DNA from: JBBARC01 sp040400005
GTDB lineage: Bacteria; Pseudomonadota; Alphaproteobacteria; Acetobacterales; Acetobacteraceae
Reading direction: 5' to 3'
Assembly (NCBI GenBank): GCA_040400005.1
Contig: JBBARC010000037.1
Location: 1-36,194, forward strand
DNA: 36,194 bases
The position numbers and the translations under genes are program-made. Within the stretch, counting starts at the first letter, position 1. Each line of letters starts with the position of its first letter. Positions 32,142 through 36,194 of the stretch are shown one piece after another. Under the pieces are notes generated by a model. The model saw only the letters and a program-made list of their open reading frames with translations, was not told the origin of the DNA and made no database searches.

Positions 32142-33215
32142 TTGAACCGCTCGACGTCGCTGTATTTGGACTTGGTGCGGTTTTTAGCGGCGCTTGTTGT
32201 AATGGTCGGCCATCTGGCCGGGTCGCGCTTTACAGGTGGGTTCCTCTGGCAGACAACCCGATTTGGCCTTGAGGCTGTCACTGTCTTTTTTGTTCTATCA
32301 GGGTACGTGATTGCCTATGTCACGACCACCCGGGAAACCTCCCCCGCTGCCTATGCCGCTGCCAGGGCGACGCGGATGTATTCCGTCGTGGTCCCCGCCT
32401 TGCTGGTCACTTTTCTGCTCGACGGAGCCGGTCATGCGATACACCCAGATCTCTACTCCCAGAGTTGGGGTTATCCGGCCAACGGGAAACTAGCGCAGTT
32501 TGTCACCGGCCTACTGTTCCTCAACGAGATTTGGTTCACAAGTTCTCCTGTCGGATCATCCTTTCAATTCTGGTCACTCGGGTTCGAAGTTTGGTACTAT
32601 GTACTTTTCGGGATCGCGGTGTTTGCCCGCGGCCGCGAACGAATGATCGGCATCCTCATTGTGGCCCTACTGATCGGCCCGAAGATTTTGCTGGCATTCC
32701 CGCTCTGGTTGCTCGGCGCCGCGACATGGTGGCTGACCACCCGATTTAAGGCTTGCCCAAGAATCGGATGGCTGATGGCAATCGGTGGCGTGTTAGCGTG
32801 GATCAGTTACGACGTTCTCGCCATGCGTACAGGGGCGCCGACGACCGGGCAGGTCCCACGCTGGGGCTATTTGAGGCCGATCCATGATACGCTTATTGGG
32901 CTTTTTTTTGCCGTCCACCTATTCGGCGTCGCCGCGATCGGACCCGCAATAAGCCCGCTGCTCGAGCGCTGTGCGCCCTTGATCCGTTGGGCATCGGGCG
33001 CAACCTTTTCGATTTATCTGCTGCACCTCACGATTGCGCAATTCATCACCACCCTGCTGCCGTGGCCGCCACAGACCTGGGCGTCGCGGTTAATAATGTA
33101 CAGCGGGACAATCGGCGCAATCTTGGTATTTGCCGAACTCACAGAGCGCCGCAAGGCGCCGTGGCAGCGGATTTTCAATCCAATATGCCAGCGACTTTTT
33201 CGACGCCAAACCTGA
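32142..33215 (+). CDS. Acyltransferase 3 family membrane protein (OafA/YrhL type)
   Basis: The 357-residue protein has about ten membrane segments. The N-terminal LYLDLVRFLAALVVMVGHL carries the conserved arginine and histidine of the family, followed by GLEAVTVFFVLSGYVIAY and, near the end, GATFSIYLLHLTIAQF. Such enzymes transfer acetyl or other acyl groups to surface sugars; the target here is unknown. It starts at TTG (32142); an ATG at 32126 is in another frame that stops soon. Base usage looks less GC-rich and less biased than that of the neighbours, and it stands alone among repeats, suggesting acquisition. Confidence 0.85.
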   Translation: MNRSTSLYLDLVRFLAALVVMVGHLAGSRFTGGFLWQTTRFGLEAVTVFFVLSGYVIAYVTTTRETSPAAYAAARATRMYSVVVPALLVTFLLDGAGHAIHPDLYSQSWGYPANGKLAQFVTGLLFLNEIWFTSSPVGSSFQFWSLGFEVWYYVLFGIAVFARGRERMIGILIVALLIGPKILLAFPLWLLGAATWWLTTRFKACPRIGWLMAIGGVLAWISYDVLAMRTGAPTTGQVPRWGYLRPIHDTLIGLFFAVHLFGVAAIGPAISPLLERCAPLIRWASGATFSIYLLHLTIAQFITTLLPWPPQTWASRLIMYSGTIGAILVFAELTERRKAPWQRIFNPICQRLFRRQT

Positions 33216-33469
33216 AACAGGTTATCGCATTCACAACCGCCTCCTCCTGATTGCTGCCCCCACCGATCATCACAAATCGGCGGCCAGGCCAGCAATCCGA
33301 CACTATCATACCAAATCGCCTTGATGATTACTCGTCCATTATCGATACGGCTTGGTCTGCATGCCGGGGTGGCCGGCGGCGGCGCGCGAAAAAAGACTAA
33401 TGCCGATCCACGTTGATCCATTCTTCATGGGTCAACCCTTAAGCGGGTCGGTATAAGCGTCGCAAAAAT
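33216..33469. other. Gap after the acyltransferase gene
   Basis: No promoter, terminator or gene is clear. On the minus strand a short frame ends LTHEEWINVDRH at a TAG (about 33397), which may be the end of another degraded gene, but I cannot assign it. Confidence 0.4.
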
Positions 33470-33603
33470 CTAATCCGGCCAAGAAATATCCGTCATCTTG
33501 CGCATCTCCTCAATCGCAAAACGGTCAGTCATCCCCGCCACATGATCACGCACACCCCCGGCCGCCAGCACCCTCCGGCCATCCGATGCGCAGCACCCTG
33601 GGC
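33470..33603 (-). pseudogene. C-terminal remnant of a dGTPase (dgt)
   Basis: The minus-strand frame reads RDHVAGMTDRFAIEEMRK and ends at TAG. The motif D-x-(I/V)AGMTDR(F/Y)A followed by an acidic-basic helix is the C-terminal signature of HD-domain dGTP triphosphohydrolases. Only about 40 codons remain. A full repeat element begins immediately upstream of it (33604), and beyond the element nothing resembles dGTPase. In alphaproteobacteria dgt usually lies directly before argS on the same strand; here the remnant is on the argS strand but 3.3 kb away, with the flavin oxidoreductase and acyltransferase between. Confidence 0.65.
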
Positions 33604-33792
33604 AGGGCAATCGGGTGAAGGTAAGACTCTTCTTTTTCTGAAGAAAAAGAAGCAAAAAGACTTCTGTCATGCTGGGCCTGGGGCACCTCTGCCACCGCGT
33701 TTGCCGAACCAGCGTCAAAAAAGTCTTTTTTGTTTCTTTTTTCTTCAGAAAAAAGAAAATTCTTGCTTTTTTGGCATTCGCCCGATTGCCCT
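33604..33792. repeat. Full-length 189-bp palindromic repeat element, copy B
   Basis: Terminal inverted repeats AGGGCAATCGGGTGAA and TTCGCCCGATTGCCCT match with one difference. Inside are the two complementary arms and a spacer close to copy A (TGCTGGCCTGGGGCACC ... CCGAACCAGCGTCA). It is the best preserved copy and abuts the dGTPase remnant. The flanks share CACCCTGGGCAGG-like direct repeats (33593-33606 and 33794-33807). Confidence 0.92.
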
Positions 33793-33930
33793 GGCACCCT
33801 GGGCAGGACCGTTTGACACCGTCCCTAAAATAACCAAACATCGTGCCGCAATAAAATCCACATGGGAAATGCCCCTACCGCGCCGGGGCCCAGGCCGGGC
33901 TTCAGTCAAAGTGATAGGAAAACGCTCCAC

Positions 33931-35988
33931 ATGCGCACACTCTCCCGCGCCGCCCTTTTGCTTGGCAGCATGGTCATATCCACCGCCGCATGCGCGGAAG
34001 AAGGGATGTGGACCTACGATCACTTCCCCGCCGATACGGTGCGCGCGAAATATGGTTGGGCACCCGATCAGGCCTGGCTTGCCCATGCCCGCCTGTCCTC
34101 TATCCGCTTAACCCTGGGGTGCTCGGCCTCCCTGGTCTCCCCCGCAGGCCTGGTGATGACCAATCACCATTGCGCACGCGAATGTGTCACCGACCTCAGC
34201 GATGCTAAACACGATCATATCGCCCAGGGCTTCATCGCCGCCACACCCGCGGACGAGAAAAAATGCCCGGCCATGGAAGCCAACCAGCTCACCGATATCA
34301 CCGATGTCACCAAGACCATCAACGACGCAACCAGCGGTAAATCCGGCACCGCCTTTCATGAAGCCGAACGCGCCGCCATCGCCAAACTGGAAAGCGCCTG
34401 TACCACCGGCGATGATATCCGCTGCCAGGTGGTCACCCTCTATCAGGGCGGCGTTTATAACCTTTATAAATATCATCGTTACTAAGATGTGCGGCTGGTT
34501 TTTGCGCCCGAGGAATCGATCGCTTTCTTCGGCGGCGATCCTGATAATTTTACTTATCCACGCTTCGATCTCGATAACGCCTTTGTCCGCATTTACAACC
34601 AGGGCAAGCCACTGGTCAGCCCCAATTATCTAAAATTCGCCCGCACTGGCGTCAAAGACGGCGATCTTGCGTTTGTCAGCGGCAATCCCGGCCGCACCGA
34701 ACGCCAAGATACACTCGCGCAACTTGCGTTTATTCGCGATTATCAGCAGCCCTTCGTGCTCAATCTCTTCTCCGAATTGCGTGGTGTTCTCAGCGAGTAC
34801 GCGACCAAAAATGCCGAAGCCGCCCGCACCTCCACCGAACTTATGTTCGGCATCGAAAACTCACTCAAAGCCATCAAGGGGCGCCAGATGGCGCTCACCC
34901 AAGGCCCGCTGATGGCGCAAAAACAAGCCGATGAAACCGCCTTCCGCGCCAAAATCGCCGCCGACCCCAAACTTGCCGCCAGTGGCAGCACCTTCGATGC
35001 CATCACCATGGCCACAACCCACCAACGCGATATCTACCAGCGCATGGCCCTGCTGGAGAGACTACCCCAGCAGATGTCTACCCTACTCGGCTACGCTGTC
35101 GGCTTAAATCGTTTCGCTGTTGAATCTCAAAAACCCGATGGCCAACGGCTCGAGGAATATTCTACCGCCAACGCGCCGGCGCTCCGCATGCAACTCACCT
35201 CACCCGCCCCAGTTTATCCGGCACTTGAGAAAACCGTGCTGGTGTGGTGGCTAACCAAACTGCGTGAGTATCTCGGCACCACCGATGCCGATACCATTGC
35301 CATCCTAGGCAAACAAAGCCCCGACGGCATCGCAAGCCTAATCGTTGGCAAAACGCAACTGGCTGATCCCAAGCTGCGTGCCAAACTGGTGGCCGGTGGT
35401 GCGGCCGCGATCAACGCCAGCCAAGATCCCCTGCTGGTCTTCGCCCGCACGCTTGATGCCCCCGCCCGCGCGGTTCGCGCTGATTACGAAAATAACGTCA
35501 AAGCGGTCATCACCAAAAACGCCGGCATCATCGCAAGTGCGCGGTTCGCCGCCGACGGCACCGGCAGTTACCCCGATGCCACGTTCAGCTTGCGGCTAAG
35601 TTACGGCACCGTCGCCGGCTACACCGAACGCGGCCAAACCATTGCGCCGACCACGAATTTTGCCGGCGCCTACGCACACGCCACCGGCCGCGATCCATTC
35701 AAACTGCCGAAATCCTGGCTGAGCGCAGAAAAATCGGTCAACCCCAGCACCAATCTGAATTTCGTCACCACCAACGACATCATCGGCGGCAATTCAGGCT
35801 CCCCCGTCATCGGCCGCAATGGCGACGCGATCGGCCTCATTTTCGATGGCAATATCCAGTCCCTCGGCGGCGATTTCGGCTACGATGGCACAGTAAATCG
35901 CGCGGTCGCCGTGGACACCACGGCGCTCACCCAAGCGCTCACCAACATCTACCACTTCCCCCGCCTCGCACACGAACTGATCCCGTAA
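33931..35988 (+). pseudogene. S46-family dipeptidyl-peptidase (DPP7-like) interrupted by an in-frame TAA
   Basis: Codons 1-184 encode a signal peptide (MRTLSRAALLLGSMVISTAACA), the N-terminal VRAKYGWAPDQAWLAHARLS and VMTNHHC with catalytic His (H80). Codon 185 is TAA (34483-34485). The same frame continues without another stop for 500 codons: DVRLVFAPEESIAFFGGDPD, the catalytic Ser in GGNSGSPV (codon 622) and FDGN with Gly at codon 640, the position that is Gly in DPP7 and Arg in DPP11. Full length would be 685 codons, near the family norm of about 700. Both halves are needed for the catalytic triad, so the gene is inactive unless the stop is read through or is a sequencing error. The intact enzyme would release dipeptides in the periplasm, matching the peptide importer nearby. 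Confidence 0.88.
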
Positions 35989-36087
35989 CATCTTCGTCGC
36001 AAAGCTGGCTTATGTTTTAACCGCCGCGTTCCCGCACGCCCCGCCTGGGTTCCCCGCCCCCAGGGGCCAAAGGGCTAAAAACGGCGG

Positions 36088-36106
36088 AAAAAGCCCCCAA
36101 CGGGGC
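36088..36106 (-). terminator. Rho-independent terminator for a minus-strand gene beyond the window
   Basis: On the minus strand GCCCC, a GTTG loop and GGGGC are followed by TTTTT. It points to a transcript entering from the right edge of the window. Confidence 0.6.
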
Positions 36107-36115
36107 ATTACTCCG

Positions 36116-36170
36116 AGGGCAATCGGGTGAAGATAAGTCTCTTCTTTTTCTGAAGAAAAAGGTAACTCCC
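36116..36170 (+). repeat. Left half of the palindromic repeat element
   Basis: AGGGCAATCGGGTGAA, then GATAAGTCTCTTC and the TTTTTCTGAAGAAAAA hairpin, breaking off at GGTAACTCCC as in the half copy at 31768. Upstream CATTACTCC is shared with the flank of copy A (1383), so the element may begin a few bases earlier. Confidence 0.8.
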
Positions 36171-36194
36171 AAGCCCCCTGGGCCAGCAGGACCT

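Noticed and set aside
33470..33841. Frame of 123 codons spanning repeat element copy B
   Set aside because: The middle is element sequence; only the last 40 codons have meaning, and those are reported as a dGTPase remnant.

Overview
The window looks like chromosomal DNA of a GC-rich alphaproteobacterium, probably Rhodospirillales/Acetobacteraceae. This rests on gene content (NrsF-type anti-sigma factor, TonB with paired ExbD proteins, the argS-SPOR-nagZ-M50-scpA-scpB order) and on a dense family of GAAGCAAAAAGACTTTT palindromic repeats that I associate with that family; the genus cannot be named.

Layout. (1) 0-4.4 kb: an envelope oxidative-damage cluster. On the minus strand are a cytochrome b, a Tat-exported molybdopterin oxidoreductase, an ECF sigma factor and its membrane anti-sigma factor; divergently lie exported MsrB and MsrA. 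The divergent gap carries two back-to-back promoter-like sites (GTAACC-N16-CGAA and GTAACT-N16-CGTA) resembling the Caulobacter sigma-F site, so the cluster is probably the regulon of the sigma factor it encodes. (2) 4.4-6.0 kb: a SYLF-domain protein and two small unknown proteins. (3) 6.6-10.6 kb: tonB-exbB-exbD-exbD-TPR energy-transduction operon. (4) 10.5-11.5 kb: pirin beside the C-terminal remnant of a divergent LysR regulator. (5) 11.9-24.4 kb: a TonB-dependent receptor followed by three tandem family-5 substrate-binding proteins and a Dpp/Opp-type transporter (C, B, D, F), together a likely outer-to-inner membrane peptide uptake route. (6) 24.5-30.1 kb, minus strand: argS, SPOR protein, nagZ, M50 protease, scpA, scpB. 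(7) 30.3-33.4 kb: an Old Yellow Enzyme-type reductase, simple repeats and an acyltransferase. (8) 33.5-36.0 kb: a C-terminal dGTPase remnant and an S46 dipeptidyl-peptidase gene split by one in-frame TAA.

The most striking feature is the repeat family. About ten copies or fragments occur in 36 kb. Two full copies are each exactly 189 bp with terminal inverted repeats (AGGGCAATCGGGTGAA type); others are core-only or half copies. Each core has two complementary arms of 34-37 nt around a spacer of about 50 nt. Two copies lie in frame inside the signal-peptide coding regions of binding proteins 1 and 3, one supplies the last codons and stop of the anti-sigma gene, one abuts the dGTPase remnant, and one separates the two transporter ATPase genes. 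No transposase is present, so these look like non-autonomous, MITE-like elements that can become coding sequence.

No rRNA, tRNA, CRISPR array, phage or plasmid genes were seen.
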